Assembly (NCBI RefSeq): GCF_014641595.1
Contig: NZ_BMIA01000003.1
Coordinates: 682,001-746,000, forward strand
Direction of reading: 5' to 3'
Length of the DNA stretch: 64,000 nt
Source: Dyadobacter endophyticus
GTDB lineage: Bacteria > Bacteroidota > Bacteroidia > Cytophagales > Spirosomataceae
Shown piece after piece: positions 16,910 to 25,704 of the stretch. Under the pieces are notes generated by a model that worked only from the letters and a program-made list of their open reading frames with translations, was not told the origin of the DNA and did no database searches. Both the position numbers and the translations under genes were made by a program. Positions within the stretch are counted from its first letter, which is position 1; every line of letters starts with the position of its first letter.

Positions 16910-17671
16910 TCAGGCAGTTTGGAGGTCTACACCCGGGTTCATTGCCTGCAAAGCGGCTGCCGGATTGCTCAAAAAGAGGTTGAAAACGTCGGCAGTACGG
17001 CCCGTCAGGATTTCGTAAGTATTGTTTTCAAACGCTTCCACGAGTTCGTCGGCTACTTGTTTGGCTGGTATACCGTTGGTTGCGCCACCAATTTCAGCTG
17101 AGAACTCGGTGTCCACCAGTGGAGGCAGGATTTCGAATACCTGGATGTTGGTTGATTGACCAAGCGTAATGCGAAGCGATTGCGTGTAGGAGTGCAATGC
17201 GGCTTTGCTTGCTGCATAGGTAGGCAGAAAGTGGTTCGGAACAAGGCCAGCGATGCTCGAAACCGTTACAATGGCAGCTTCGTCTGCTTTTTTCAGCAAT
17301 GGCAGCAACTTCTGGTTCAGACGGATAATGGCCAGGTAGTTGGTAACGATTTCTTCCTCGGCCAGCGTTGCCGCGTCCGCTTCACCGTCCAGACGGTAGT
17401 AGGATGCTTTGCCTGCATTGTTGATCACGACATTCAGTTCGGGAAATTCATTTTCCAGACGGGCCACAAACGCATCAGTAGATGCCTTATCGACCACATC
17501 GAAAACAATTGGTGTTACATTGGTAAGCTGCGTAGCCGCTTTTTGCAAACGTTCCTCATTGCGACCGGTGATGATCACGTGGTTACCTTTTGCAGAAAAT
17601 GCTTTTGCGAATTCTAAACCGATACCGGCACTTCCGCCAGTGATCAATATGGTGTTTCCAGTAGTTTTCAT
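16910..17671 (-). CDS. Short-chain dehydrogenase/reductase
   Basis: A 253-residue classical SDR. The cofactor motif is TGGSAGIGLEFAKAF, the conserved strand is NNAGKASYY, and the catalytic set is VTVSSIAGL (Ser) with YAASKAALHSY (Tyr-x-x-x-Lys). The residue after the GxxxGxG strand (ITGRNEERL) suggests NADPH. It resembles the DltE-like group whose substrates are unknown. It is the first gene of a presumed SDR-DUF2798-fabF operon, behind two TetR-type operators. As a ketoreductase beside a ketosynthase, a role in acyl-chain chemistry is possible but inferred. Confidence 0.86.
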   Translation of the reverse strand: MKTTGNTILITGGSAGIGLEFAKAFSAKGNHVIITGRNEERLQKAATQLTNVTPIVFDVVDKASTDAFVARLENEFPELNVVINNAGKASYYRLDGEADAATLAEEEIVTNYLAIIRLNQKLLPLLKKADEAAIVTVSSIAGLVPNHFLPTYAASKAALHSYTQSLRITLGQSTNIQVFEILPPLVDTEFSAEIGGATNGIPAKQVADELVEAFENNTYEILTGRTADVFNLFLSNPAAALQAMNPGVDLQTA

Positions 17672-17690
17672 TGCTTTTTAAAGTTTAAAT

Positions 17691-17704
17691 ATACCAATCG
17701 GTAT
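17691..17704. promoter_or_regulatory. TetR-type operator upstream of the SDR gene
   Basis: ATACCAATCGGTAT (half sites ATACC and GGTAT, 4-bp centre) has the form of operators bound by TetR/AcrR-family repressors. It is 20 bp upstream of the SDR start. A related site lies 84 bp further upstream. No TetR gene is found in this window. Confidence 0.6.
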
Positions 17705-17746
17705 TTTATTTTCGAAAATTAAAACCGGTGTTCTGCCGGCGTTTTT

Positions 17747-17764
17747 TGTGAATCGGAATTCACA
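17747..17764. promoter_or_regulatory. Inverted repeat in the SDR promoter region
   Basis: TGTGAAT-CGGA-ATTCACA has perfect 7-bp arms and lies between the two TetR-like sites. It may be an operator for a second regulator; nothing in the window names it. Confidence 0.4.
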
Positions 17765-17772
17765 TGACAAAA

Positions 17773-17790
17773 ATATACTGATTGGTATAT
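17773..17790. promoter_or_regulatory. Second TetR-type operator
   Basis: ATATACTGATTGGTATAT contains the core ATACTGATTGGTAT, which matches the first site in inverted orientation with one change. The pair suggests cooperative repression of the SDR-DUF2798-fabF genes. Confidence 0.55.
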
Positions 17791-17875
17791 TTTTCCAAGA
17801 AAAACCTTGAAAACTTTTTAAAACTCTTTCCAAATTTGACAAAAACGGCCCCGCTGCTCTCAATTCGAGGCCAGC

Positions 17876-17926
17876 AATGTAAAAAGCTGGTGAGGAGCTT
17901 CAAAACTCCCAACCAGCTTTTTACAT
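17876..17926. terminator. Strong bidirectional terminator
   Basis: AATGTAAAAAGCTGGT (17876-17891) pairs with ACCAGCTTTTTACATT (17911-17926). The inner GAGGAG/CTCCCA arms extend the stem partially around an 8-nt loop. The T runs within the stem serve both strands. It probably ends the minus-strand transcript of the gene at 17948. Confidence 0.7.
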
Positions 17927-17947
17927 TAATAACCCAGTATCCGTCGG

Positions 17948-18385
17948 CTATACAAGCCCTCTTTCCTTCAAAACAGCTTGCTCATCACCGGTAATGTATG
18001 CAAACACTTTTAGCGTCTCATTCAAATGTTGCAGGAAGTAGATCACGCTGAACTCGATGGAACCCGGCTCGCCGTCCTTTTCATAAAACGACTCCCAATA
18101 CACTTCCACCATGTGATGCAGCTCATTCAGCTCGGTAATGTCCAGCTGCCTGATTTCCATTTTGGTAATACCGATGGACCGGTAAAAATCATAGCCTTTC
18201 GGTACACGGTCGAGGAAATCCTGATCGTTTTTGCCGCCTATAATTCCCATCGGGCTCGCTTCGACGAAGAAATCGGCGAATGCGGTGGCAGTGCCTTCCG
18301 CTACCGCATTGCCGGCCAACCCTTCGGCAAACCGCTTTTCGTATGCTTCAAAAAATTGTTCGATCTGATCATTGATATCTACCAT
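17948..18385 (-). CDS. NTF2-like protein, function unknown
   Basis: A 145-residue cytoplasmic protein with no signal peptide. The pattern of an N-terminal helix (INDQIEQFFEAYEKRFAEGL), a short strand with FFVEASPMGIIGG and a C-terminal sheet (MVEVYWESFYEKDGEPGSIE) fits an NTF2/SnoaL-like cone fold. No catalytic residue can be assigned. It lies downstream of the DUF2911 gene on the same strand (51 bp) and ends at a strong terminator. Confidence 0.65.
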   Translation of the reverse strand: MVDINDQIEQFFEAYEKRFAEGLAGNAVAEGTATAFADFFVEASPMGIIGGKNDQDFLDRVPKGYDFYRSIGITKMEIRQLDITELNELHHMVEVYWESFYEKDGEPGSIEFSVIYFLQHLNETLKVFAYITGDEQAVLKERGLV

Positions 18386-18436
18386 ATGATAAATCCATTA
18401 GTTGAGATATCGACGCGGAGAAAGAACCGTGCCACC

Positions 18437-18991
18437 TCAGAACGACACCGGCACTTCTACGATTGTTGTCTCCCAACCCAGGAACAGCTTCGCCGACTTA
18501 TCGGAAACCTTTTCAAATACAATCGAAAAGTTTTCGATCGGAGCATCTGCCTTTTTTACCGGCGCCGTCACGCGCAGCACGTCGTTAGCTTCCTTGTATT
18601 TGAAAGCGCCCCAGTAGTCGACGTCGGAGCTGAGAATGATGGTCCATTCCTTTTCGTTCGGAATTGCAAACAGCGAGTAAGTGCCCGCTTTCACTTTTTT
18701 GCCACCGAAAGTCGCATCCTCATAAAATCTGATCTCCGTTGATTCGTCCGCGCCCAGGCGCCAGACCTTACCGTAAGGTTCTTTTTTACCAAAAATTTCA
18801 CGTCCATTCAAAAACGGCCGACTGTACGAAATCTTCACCAATGCCTTTTCGCCCTCTTTGCGATCATGCGCAAAATGGTCCGGGAAATACGCGATATCAC
18901 GCGGGCTCTTATCCAGTCCCCTGAATTTTTGCGCATTCGCCCCGAATGCAATCGCCGTCATCAAAAGGGCCAGGAAAATGTTCTTTTTCAT
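18437..18991 (-). CDS. Secreted DUF2911 protein
   Basis: About 184 residues from the ATG that begins a good signal peptide (KKNIFLALLMTAIAFGANA). An upstream in-frame start adds 21 residues before it and is rejected. The mature protein has the DUF2911 hallmarks VKISYSRPFLNGREIFG, YGKVWRLGADESTEIRF and KVKAGTYSLFAIPNEKEW. The family is frequent in Bacteroidota and probably forms a beta-sandwich in the periplasm or outer membrane. Its function is not known. Confidence 0.85.
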   Translation of the reverse strand: MKKNIFLALLMTAIAFGANAQKFRGLDKSPRDIAYFPDHFAHDRKEGEKALVKISYSRPFLNGREIFGKKEPYGKVWRLGADESTEIRFYEDATFGGKKVKAGTYSLFAIPNEKEWTIILSSDVDYWGAFKYKEANDVLRVTAPVKKADAPIENFSIVFEKVSDKSAKLFLGWETTIVEVPVSF

Positions 18992-19050
18992 ATTGTGGTT
19001 TTTGTTAAAAATTTGAATGCTAATGATATGAAAAACTTTCGAGTATGAGA

Positions 19051-20643
19051 TCACGCAATCGCCTTGCCACTCAAAACCGGCCGGGGGTCTTTCGTATTGC
19101 CGATAATCGCAAGGCTCCTTTTAAACTCAACCTGCAAATTATCTCCTTCAAATTTGCACCGTACAGTCTCGTAATGGGCGGTTTCGATGAAACGCCATGT
19201 CATCTCGAATGTCGTGTCGTCGATCCAGGCGCCGTTGGCGGCGATTTTGGTTTTCTTCTCGCCGGGAACGGGGGTTAGTACGAGTTTGAGTGGCAGAGTC
19301 GACAAATCGGTAAGACCGATTTTCCAGTTGCCCAAACCATTTACCACGAGGTGCTCGCCCTTGTCGTCGGTGACGCGGAACAAGCACCAGCCTTTATCAA
19401 ATTCGAAGGATACCTTGTTAATTTTCAATTCATTCTCCGCCAGTTTAAAAGACCTGCCATTCATTTTTGCAGCAAGATCGGAAGCCGGTTTTCCGGGCGT
19501 AAGCGGCAATGCGAGTGAGCCCAGCTTCTTTTGCATTTCGGACTGAATGCCTTTGTCGGCTGGAACACCAGTCGCCTTCACAGTTGGTAGTATATGGTTC
19601 CACACGTGGTTCAAAATGGCCTGCATGTCGCCGGTCTCGCTGGTAATGGCCACTACCATATCCTCCTTCGGCATCACAATGCAATATTGCCCGAAAGCAC
19701 CGTCGCCGCGATAGGCACCGTTCCGGCAACGCCAGAACTGGTAACCATAGCCTTGCTGCCAGTCGTCGTCCTCGGGCTTGCGGTTGCTGCCTTTCGACAT
19801 AATATGCGAGCGCGTAGCTTCCTCTACCCACGCGGCGGGAAGAATGCGTTTGCCATTGTATTCGCCTTTTTGCAGATACAACTGCCCAAATTTAGCAATA
19901 TCCTCCGTTTTCACCCTTAACCCCCAACCGCCCGTATTAATGCCCTTCGGATCCACTTCCCAATCCACATCCTCGATCACGAGCGGCTGAAAAAGGCGCG
20001 GTTTGAGGTATTCGAGCAGTGTCTGGCCGCTCAATTTTTGAATGATGGCCGACAGCATATAAGTAGCACCGCTATTGTACACAAAGAATGTCCCCGGCTC
20101 GTGCTCGACCGGCTGTGCGAGAAACGACTTCACCCAGTTGTCGCTGCCGGATTCACGCAGTTTGCCTGTCGTGTCCTTATCGTGGCCTGTCGACATACTA
20201 AGCAGATCGCGGACGCGCATCGCTGCCAGGTTGGCGCTCACGGTTGCAGGTTTGTCTTCCGGAAAGAACGAAATGACTTTGTCATCCACTTTTAGCTTGC
20301 CCTCGGCCACGGCAAAGCCAATAGCGCTGGAAGTGAAACTTTTACTGAGAGAGTATAATGTATGTTTCAAATCGGGGGCATAGGGTGCCCACCAGCCCTC
20401 GGCTACCACTTTTCCTTGTCGGAGGACCATCAGGCTGTGCAAGTTCAATCGATCTGCCTCCACGGCATTAGCAAAGTCCAGAATACCTTTGGCCGACATT
20501 CCCTGTGACTCCGGCGAGCTGCGCGGCAATTGGCCGTAGCTGAGCGAAGATGCCCAGGCCGAAGCCGGAATAGCGCTTATTACGCCCAATTGTAAGGCGC
20601 CTATTCCCAAATGTTGAAGGAATTCCCTGCGGTTGTATGACAT
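19051..20643 (-). CDS. Exported serine hydrolase, beta-lactamase (class C)/PBP4-like family
   Basis: About 530 residues, starting at MSYNRREFLQHLG. The RR-x-F-L pattern plus a hydrophobic run and ASAWA is a Tat-type leader. The catalytic domain has the SxxK motif in YSLSKSFTSSAIGF and a second motif YNSG (FFVYNSGATYML), as in class C beta-lactamase-like esterases and D-peptidases. A C-terminal extension of ~130 residues (from about PGKPASDLAAKMNG) forms beta strands typical of this Bacteroidota subgroup. Substrate unknown; the fold and nucleophile are clear. It diverges from the DEAD-box gene across about 106 bp. Confidence 0.85.
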   Translation of the reverse strand: MSYNRREFLQHLGIGALQLGVISAIPASAWASSLSYGQLPRSSPESQGMSAKGILDFANAVEADRLNLHSLMVLRQGKVVAEGWWAPYAPDLKHTLYSLSKSFTSSAIGFAVAEGKLKVDDKVISFFPEDKPATVSANLAAMRVRDLLSMSTGHDKDTTGKLRESGSDNWVKSFLAQPVEHEPGTFFVYNSGATYMLSAIIQKLSGQTLLEYLKPRLFQPLVIEDVDWEVDPKGINTGGWGLRVKTEDIAKFGQLYLQKGEYNGKRILPAAWVEEATRSHIMSKGSNRKPEDDDWQQGYGYQFWRCRNGAYRGDGAFGQYCIVMPKEDMVVAITSETGDMQAILNHVWNHILPTVKATGVPADKGIQSEMQKKLGSLALPLTPGKPASDLAAKMNGRSFKLAENELKINKVSFEFDKGWCLFRVTDDKGEHLVVNGLGNWKIGLTDLSTLPLKLVLTPVPGEKKTKIAANGAWIDDTTFEMTWRFIETAHYETVRCKFEGDNLQVEFKRSLAIIGNTKDPRPVLSGKAIA

Positions 20644-20715
20644 GGTTGTTATAAAGGCTGGTGATAGAAAGTTTGTAGCGGGCGGCCCGACAGGTAGCTT
20701 TTGCTCAGGTAGTCC

Positions 20716-20723
20716 TATCTTTG
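20716..20723 (+). promoter_or_regulatory. Promoter -7 element of the DEAD-box helicase gene
   Basis: TATCTTTG fits the Bacteroidota TAnnTTTG consensus. The expected transcription start (~20730) gives a leader of about 20 nt before the ATG at 20750. The nearest TTG (20701) is too close to be a normal -33 element. Confidence 0.45.
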
Positions 20724-20749
20724 CACCAATCACAAAACAAAATGACCGC

Positions 20750-21907
20750 ATGCCGGAGAACGCAACTTCCTTCCAATCGCTTGGATTGTCCGAACCATTA
20801 CTAAAAACCATCGCTGAACAGAATTATACTCAACCGTATCCGATTCAGCAGGCCGCAATTCCAGCCATTTTGAAGGGAAATGATGTGCTCGGCATCGCCA
20901 AAACAGGCTCCGGGAAAACGGCAAGTTTCGTTCTGCCTATTCTCGAATCATTTCAAAAGATGCCTCCTGCCAAAAACCGGCACATTACTGCATTGGTACT
21001 CGTCCCAACACGCGAGCTGGCGGTTCAGATCGGCGTGGTGTTCCAGACATTCGGTGAAAGGCTCCCACGTAAGGTAAAAACGCTGGCAGTGTTCGGAGGG
21101 GTGTCTATTAATCCGCAAATGATCGCGTTGCAGCATGTGGAAATCCTGGTGGCTACGCCGGGAAGACTTCTCGAACTGATTTCCTTTAAAGCGCTAAGTC
21201 TTTCAGAAACGCGCATTCTGGTGCTTGACGAGGCTGATAAGATGCTGAATATGGGCTTTGCCGACGAAATGCGCGACATCTTCTTCCTGCTTCCCAAAAA
21301 CCGCCAAAGCATTCTTTTCTCAGCTACTTTGGGCGATGAAGTAGATAAGATCAATAAAAATCAACTGAAAAACCCGTTGCGGATCGAGATAGCGGAGGAA
21401 GAACAAAACCTGGACCTGATTAAGCAGACTGGCTACTTCGTCGACCCCGACCGCAAGGGCCCGCTGTTGAGATATTTGATTAAATCGCAGCAAATGAAGC
21501 AGGTGCTGGTGTTCGTTTCAGCCACGCGGACGGCAGACAACCTCATCGAAAAGCTGAAAAAGAACGGTGTAGACGCTATGGCCATGCATAGCAAAAAAAG
21601 CCAGGGTGCACGCACCGAGGCTTTGAACAAGTTTAAAACGGGGAAGCTGAATGTGCTCGTGGCAACCGATCTCGCTTCACGGGGGATCGACATTCAGTTT
21701 TTGCCTTACGTGATCAATTTCGAGCTGCCGAGATCGCCCTTGGATTACGTCCACCGCATTGGCCGGACGGGCCGGGCCGAAAATCCGGGTGAAGCAATTT
21801 CACTCATTTGCCCCGAAGACGTCCACCATTTCAAGATTATCCAGAAAAAGATGGGTAAGCGTGTTGAAATGATGGAGTCTTACGATATCGAGCTGCGGGG
21901 CTATTAA
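20750..21907 (+). CDS. DEAD-box ATP-dependent RNA helicase (RhlE-like)
   Basis: About 385 residues from the ATG giving MPENATSFQSLGLSEPLL; the open frame further upstream has no helicase similarity. All core motifs are present: AKTGSGKT (I), PTRELAVQ (Ia), TPGRLLEL (Ib), LDEADKML (II), SATLG (III), VATDLASRGIDI (V) and HRIGRTGRA (VI). The C-terminal tail is short, without the long basic extension of many RhlE proteins. It should unwind RNA duplexes in ribosome assembly or RNA decay, often in the cold. Its stop directly abuts that of the sialidase-like gene. Confidence 0.92.
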   Translation: MPENATSFQSLGLSEPLLKTIAEQNYTQPYPIQQAAIPAILKGNDVLGIAKTGSGKTASFVLPILESFQKMPPAKNRHITALVLVPTRELAVQIGVVFQTFGERLPRKVKTLAVFGGVSINPQMIALQHVEILVATPGRLLELISFKALSLSETRILVLDEADKMLNMGFADEMRDIFFLLPKNRQSILFSATLGDEVDKINKNQLKNPLRIEIAEEEQNLDLIKQTGYFVDPDRKGPLLRYLIKSQQMKQVLVFVSATRTADNLIEKLKKNGVDAMAMHSKKSQGARTEALNKFKTGKLNVLVATDLASRGIDIQFLPYVINFELPRSPLDYVHRIGRTGRAENPGEAISLICPEDVHHFKIIQKKMGKRVEMMESYDIELRGY

Positions 21908-23020
21908 CTATTTCTTCTTTGCCGCCAGTTCGACAATATCTTTCTTGCTACCTGTCCAGAATGCGATTTTACGGCGGTTATAAGTGTAAGTAACCGCCAC
22001 CGAGTCGCCCCAGCTGATCACCGCCGGATAGGAGTACTCGTCCTCTTTCTTGCCGGTAGCAATGTCGATCTTGTCGGTCCAGTTCTGGCCATCGTCATAG
22101 GAAAGAATCAATGAAAGTGGTGAGCGGGAGCCCCAGTTGTGGTCATCGGGATTGTAGGCGAGTACAAGGCTGCCGTCTGCCAGCTTGGCCAGGTCGATAC
22201 CGCTGTTCGGGTTGGGCAATGAGGTCTTTTTAATGGTCGACCAGGTTTTACCATTGTCCTTCGAATCGCTGCGCCCGATCACGCCCCCGGTCGTACGCAC
22301 GAGCATATGCACATTCCCCGGCTCCGATTCCCATAAGGTAGGCTGGATAGCGCCTTTCCCTTTGATTTCCATCGTATCGATCTTGAAATAAGGGCTCGCT
22401 GTCCAGGTTTTACCTTTATCCGTGCTGCGGTCTACAAATACCTCCCAGCGGTTCACTTCATTGGAAGCGCCCGCCAGCCAGTCGCCGTTTGAAAGCTCAA
22501 TCAACTTATCCTTCACCGGGCCTCTTCCGCCTTTGTCACCTTTGACAAGCTCATAAGCATCCGACCAGGTTTCACCATTATCGGAAGAAGTTTTCACCCA
22601 CGTTTCCCACTGCGCGATCTCCTTCCCTACTTTAAAATACAAAATCACTTTACCGTCGGCAGTTTTCTGCAAAACCGGGTTCCAGTGCGCGTCCTCACGG
22701 ATTTTAGCCACTTCGACCGGTGCGCTCCAATGGCCGGGACGTCCTTTTGAAAGCCAGATACCCACGTCAGGGTTCTTTTCTTCCGTGCCGCCAAACCATG
22801 CTATCAGAAATTGTCCGTCATCGAGCCGCACGAGCGTGGATGCGTGACATTGCGGGAACGGGCGCTGATCGCCAAAGACAAATTCTTTCTCATTCGCGAG
22901 CGAATCCAGTTTCTTGTCCTCAGCCGTTTCCGTCTGTTTCGAACCGCAGGATGTCATTACCAAAGAGCCCAGCAGCATGGTGGCAGCCAGCCATTTAGAT
23001 TGCTTTTTGTATTGTAGCAT
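21908..23020 (-). CDS. Sialidase-fold (BNR repeat) lipoprotein
   Basis: A 370-residue lipoprotein: the signal ends in the lipobox VMTSC (Cys at residue 25). The rest is a six-bladed propeller with four clear Asp boxes: SSDNGETWSD, STDKGKTWTA, SKDNGKTWST and SYDDGQNWTD. The N-terminal WFGGTEEKNPDVGIWLS matches the BNR_2 group. Many proteins of this fold are glycosidases (sialidase, rhamnosidase) or sugar-binding proteins. No sialic acid genes are nearby, so true sialidase activity is doubtful. Probably surface or periplasm facing. Confidence 0.8.
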   Translation of the reverse strand: MLQYKKQSKWLAATMLLGSLVMTSCGSKQTETAEDKKLDSLANEKEFVFGDQRPFPQCHASTLVRLDDGQFLIAWFGGTEEKNPDVGIWLSKGRPGHWSAPVEVAKIREDAHWNPVLQKTADGKVILYFKVGKEIAQWETWVKTSSDNGETWSDAYELVKGDKGGRGPVKDKLIELSNGDWLAGASNEVNRWEVFVDRSTDKGKTWTASPYFKIDTMEIKGKGAIQPTLWESEPGNVHMLVRTTGGVIGRSDSKDNGKTWSTIKKTSLPNPNSGIDLAKLADGSLVLAYNPDDHNWGSRSPLSLILSYDDGQNWTDKIDIATGKKEDEYSYPAVISWGDSVAVTYTYNRRKIAFWTGSKKDIVELAAKKK

Positions 23021-23078
23021 GGATTAAAAGATAGGTTGAACGTTTCGCAGAATACCGTTTAGAACCGAAAAAAGGCTA

Positions 23079-24086
23079 TTATTTGAGCAACTTCTTCAAT
23101 TCGTTCATCACCGCAGCAGGTGCCTGCTCTTCGTAAAGAATGCTGTAAACCGCGTGGGTAATGGGCAAATTAACGTGATAAGTCTTGTTCAGTTCCTGAA
23201 TACTCCTGGTGGCATAATAACCTTCGGCAATCATTTTCATTTCCAGCTGCGCCGCTTTGACGCTGTAACCACGACCAATCATATTTCCGAACAATCTGTT
23301 ACGACTGAACTGCGAATACGCCGTAACAAGCAAATCGCCCAGGTAAGCCGATGAACTCAGGTTGCGCTCACGGGGGTCGAGGGCCGTTACCAGGCTACCG
23401 ATTTCCTGCATGGCATTGGATACCAACACGGCCTGGAAATTATCGCCATAGCCAAGCCCGTGCGTGATTCCGCACGCGAGCGCGACAATGTTTTTCATCA
23501 CGGCAGCATATTCGACACCATAAAGATCGTCCACCGCATTGGCGGTGACATAGCGGCAGGTCATCAATTCCGCAAAATTTTCCGCCGTCGGGCATTCTGT
23601 GGAAGCGATTGTGAGGTACGATTGTTTTTCCAAAGCAACTTCCTCGGCATGACATGGGCCGGCGATCACGCAGGTATCTTTCATTTCAATCCCAAAAGCC
23701 TCGGCAGCCCAATCGGTAACGAGGGCATTCTGGCCTGGCACCATGCCTTTAATGGCCGAAACAATGCGCTTACCCTGCAAATGCTTTGCCGACAAATGCT
23801 GCAAGGATTCCTGAATAAATGCGGCTGGAACGGCCAGAATAATGTAGTCTGCCCCTTTTACCGCGTCGGTGGTTTTCTCAAAAACCTTTACTTTTTTCGG
23901 AGAAAGCACCACATCGCTGAGGTAACTCGGGTTGTGGTTGAATTTCCGGATATGGTCGATATCCTTCTGGTTCCGGAGCCACCAGCGAATCTGAACATGA
24001 TTTTGTTCGCAAAGGATTTTGATAAGCGCGGTCGCCCAGCTCCCTCCGCCTATCACGGCAATTTTAGTATGATTTAAAAAACTCAT
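23079..24086 (-). CDS. gpsA: Glycerol-3-phosphate dehydrogenase [NAD(P)+]
   Basis: A 335-residue cytosolic enzyme that reduces dihydroxyacetone phosphate to sn-glycerol-3-phosphate for phospholipids. The N-terminal cofactor motif is IAVIGGGSWATALIKIL (GxGxxxxxA). The second half has YAAVMKNIVALACGI with the catalytic Lys, GLGYGDNFQAVLVS and SSAYLGDLLVTAYS with the NRxFG turn (RNRLFGNMIGRG). Length is normal. A terminator (24143-24172) lies between it and the efflux adaptor gene upstream, so it has its own transcript. Confidence 0.93.
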   Translation of the reverse strand: MSFLNHTKIAVIGGGSWATALIKILCEQNHVQIRWWLRNQKDIDHIRKFNHNPSYLSDVVLSPKKVKVFEKTTDAVKGADYIILAVPAAFIQESLQHLSAKHLQGKRIVSAIKGMVPGQNALVTDWAAEAFGIEMKDTCVIAGPCHAEEVALEKQSYLTIASTECPTAENFAELMTCRYVTANAVDDLYGVEYAAVMKNIVALACGITHGLGYGDNFQAVLVSNAMQEIGSLVTALDPRERNLSSSAYLGDLLVTAYSQFSRNRLFGNMIGRGYSVKAAQLEMKMIAEGYYATRSIQELNKTYHVNLPITHAVYSILYEEQAPAAVMNELKKLLK

Positions 24087-24142
24087 TGGGCGGGAATGTC
24101 AGAATTTGGCTGAAATATGGGGCCAAAATAGCTGAAAATAAA

Positions 24143-24172
24143 AAATCCTTGCAGCAAAGCCGCAAGGATTTT
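24143..24172 (-). terminator. Terminator after the efflux adaptor gene
   Basis: On the minus strand AAATCCTTGC (24171-24162) pairs with GCAAGGATTT (24152-24143) around a 9-nt loop, then runs into T residues. It closes the tolC-adaptor transcript before gpsA. Confidence 0.75.
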
Positions 24173-24219
24173 CCTTTTTAACCTAAACTAAATCGAACTT
24201 ATTACTTTTTTACAACGCA

Positions 24220-25653
24220 TCAGTTCGGGTTTTCATTTGATTTTTTCCCATCTTTTTTCGGATCTTCCTTCTTTTTTTCGACGAGGTCACCGTTGTTGAG
24301 GTTTTTGGACACCGCTATATATGGCCCAGAGATAATCTTGTCGCCGGGTTTCAGCCCCGAAAGGATTTCGATGTTCTCAAAGTCGCTGATACCCGTCTTC
24401 ACTTCCTTCATTTCAGCCTTACCCTTCACATCGATAAACACCACTTCCTTAATCACTTCCTGCTTCTTAGGCTTCTTGTCGTCCTCATCGCTTGCGGGGG
24501 CGTTGTTGTTGGAACCATCGCCTGAGCCCGGGATCACTTGCGGAGTACCTCCACGCGTGGTAACCGCAGCAATGGGCACCGAAACCACGCCATTTTTGCG
24601 CTCTGTGATGATCTCTACCGATGCCGTCATACCCGGTTTGAATGGGTAGGATTTTTTCGAACGTGCGGTCATCAGGTCCTTGAAGGATTCATTGAGGATT
24701 TTTACTTTCACCTGAAACTCCGTCACGGCATCGGCCGACGTGCTTGCCGCGGATGACGACGATGATGAAAGCGATGCCAGGCCCGCTGCCGTGTTCGCGA
24801 TTTCTTTTACAACGCCCTTGAACTTGCGACCCGACGAGCTGTAAGCATCCACGTCGATCTCCGCAGTGTCGCCGATCGATACCCGCACAATGTCGTTCTC
24901 GTTTACATTCACTCGGACCTCCATATCGGCCAGGTTCGCGATTCGCATCATCTCCGTCCCAGCCATTTGCGACGTACCTACCACACGCTCGCCGGCTTCC
25001 ACATTCAATAAAGAGACAATGCCGCTAACGGGCGCAAAAATGCTGGTTTTACGAAGATTTTCGGCTGCATCGCGCAAACTCGCCTCTGCGCTTTTGATAT
25101 TGAAAAGCGCCGCCGCTACATTCGCTTTCGACGATTCAACGTCCTGCTGTGCTACGCCAAAAGTGGACGCGAACTGCTCAAAATCGGCAGAGGAGATCAC
25201 CTTGTCGGAAAAAAGCTTCTTATTCCGGTCAAAATTGGCTTTCGCCTGAACGAGCCGCGCCTCCGCCTGGGCTACCATTGCTTTGGTTTGCTCATAATTG
25301 GCTTTGCTCGAATTGACGGCAGCCTGCGCCCGGGCCATTAGTGATTCGTAATTATCGGGGCGGATTTTCAAAAGCAGCTGCCCTTTTACTACCGAATCGC
25401 CCTCGGCCACGTTTAATGCGATGATCTCACCTGAAACGTCCGGACTGAGCTTTACCTCAACTTCCGGCTGCACTTTTCCTGACGCACTTACCCGTTCGAT
25501 GATATCCGACTTTTTGACGACCGCGTACTCAACTTCCGTCGTTTTGGGTTTGCCGATATAGCCTGCCTGCTTGGCCCCAAACAACCCGCCGATAAGCAGC
25601 ACCACGACGCCCCCCGTTATCCACCAGATCTGTTTCGAAGATTTACGTGCCAT
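24220..25653 (-). CDS. Efflux periplasmic adaptor (MacA/HlyD-like membrane fusion protein)
   Basis: A 477-residue membrane fusion protein. It has an N-terminal anchor (WWITGGVVVLLIGGLFGA), two lipoyl half-motifs (SGKVQPEVEVKLSPDVSGEI and later SIFAPVSGIVSLLNVEAGER), and between them a long coiled coil rich in Ala, Gln and Lys (residues ~90-190). A membrane-proximal domain and a charged Lys-rich tail (KKKEDPKKDGKKSNENPN) follow. It should bridge an inner membrane pump to TolC. It lies 51 bp downstream of the tolC gene, but no ABC or RND pump follows; the next gene is gpsA beyond a terminator. The pump must be encoded elsewhere. Confidence 0.88.
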   Translation of the reverse strand: MARKSSKQIWWITGGVVVLLIGGLFGAKQAGYIGKPKTTEVEYAVVKKSDIIERVSASGKVQPEVEVKLSPDVSGEIIALNVAEGDSVVKGQLLLKIRPDNYESLMARAQAAVNSSKANYEQTKAMVAQAEARLVQAKANFDRNKKLFSDKVISSADFEQFASTFGVAQQDVESSKANVAAALFNIKSAEASLRDAAENLRKTSIFAPVSGIVSLLNVEAGERVVGTSQMAGTEMMRIANLADMEVRVNVNENDIVRVSIGDTAEIDVDAYSSSGRKFKGVVKEIANTAAGLASLSSSSSSAASTSADAVTEFQVKVKILNESFKDLMTARSKKSYPFKPGMTASVEIITERKNGVVSVPIAAVTTRGGTPQVIPGSGDGSNNNAPASDEDDKKPKKQEVIKEVVFIDVKGKAEMKEVKTGISDFENIEILSGLKPGDKIISGPYIAVSKNLNNGDLVEKKKEDPKKDGKKSNENPN

Positions 25654-25704
25654 ATTTTTTTGATTACGATTTTTTAAAAATAGGTTGCTGATAGTACGGG
25701 AATT

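Noticed and set aside
15778..16983. Long open frame (401 codons) on the plus strand opposite fabF, DUF2798 and the SDR gene
   Set aside because: It spans three well-supported genes on the other strand and the translation shows no domain; it reflects codon bias of the real genes.
21908..23020. Calling the BNR lipoprotein a true sialidase
   Set aside because: Asp boxes define the fold only; no sialic acid genes are near and the catalytic Arg triad could not be placed with confidence.
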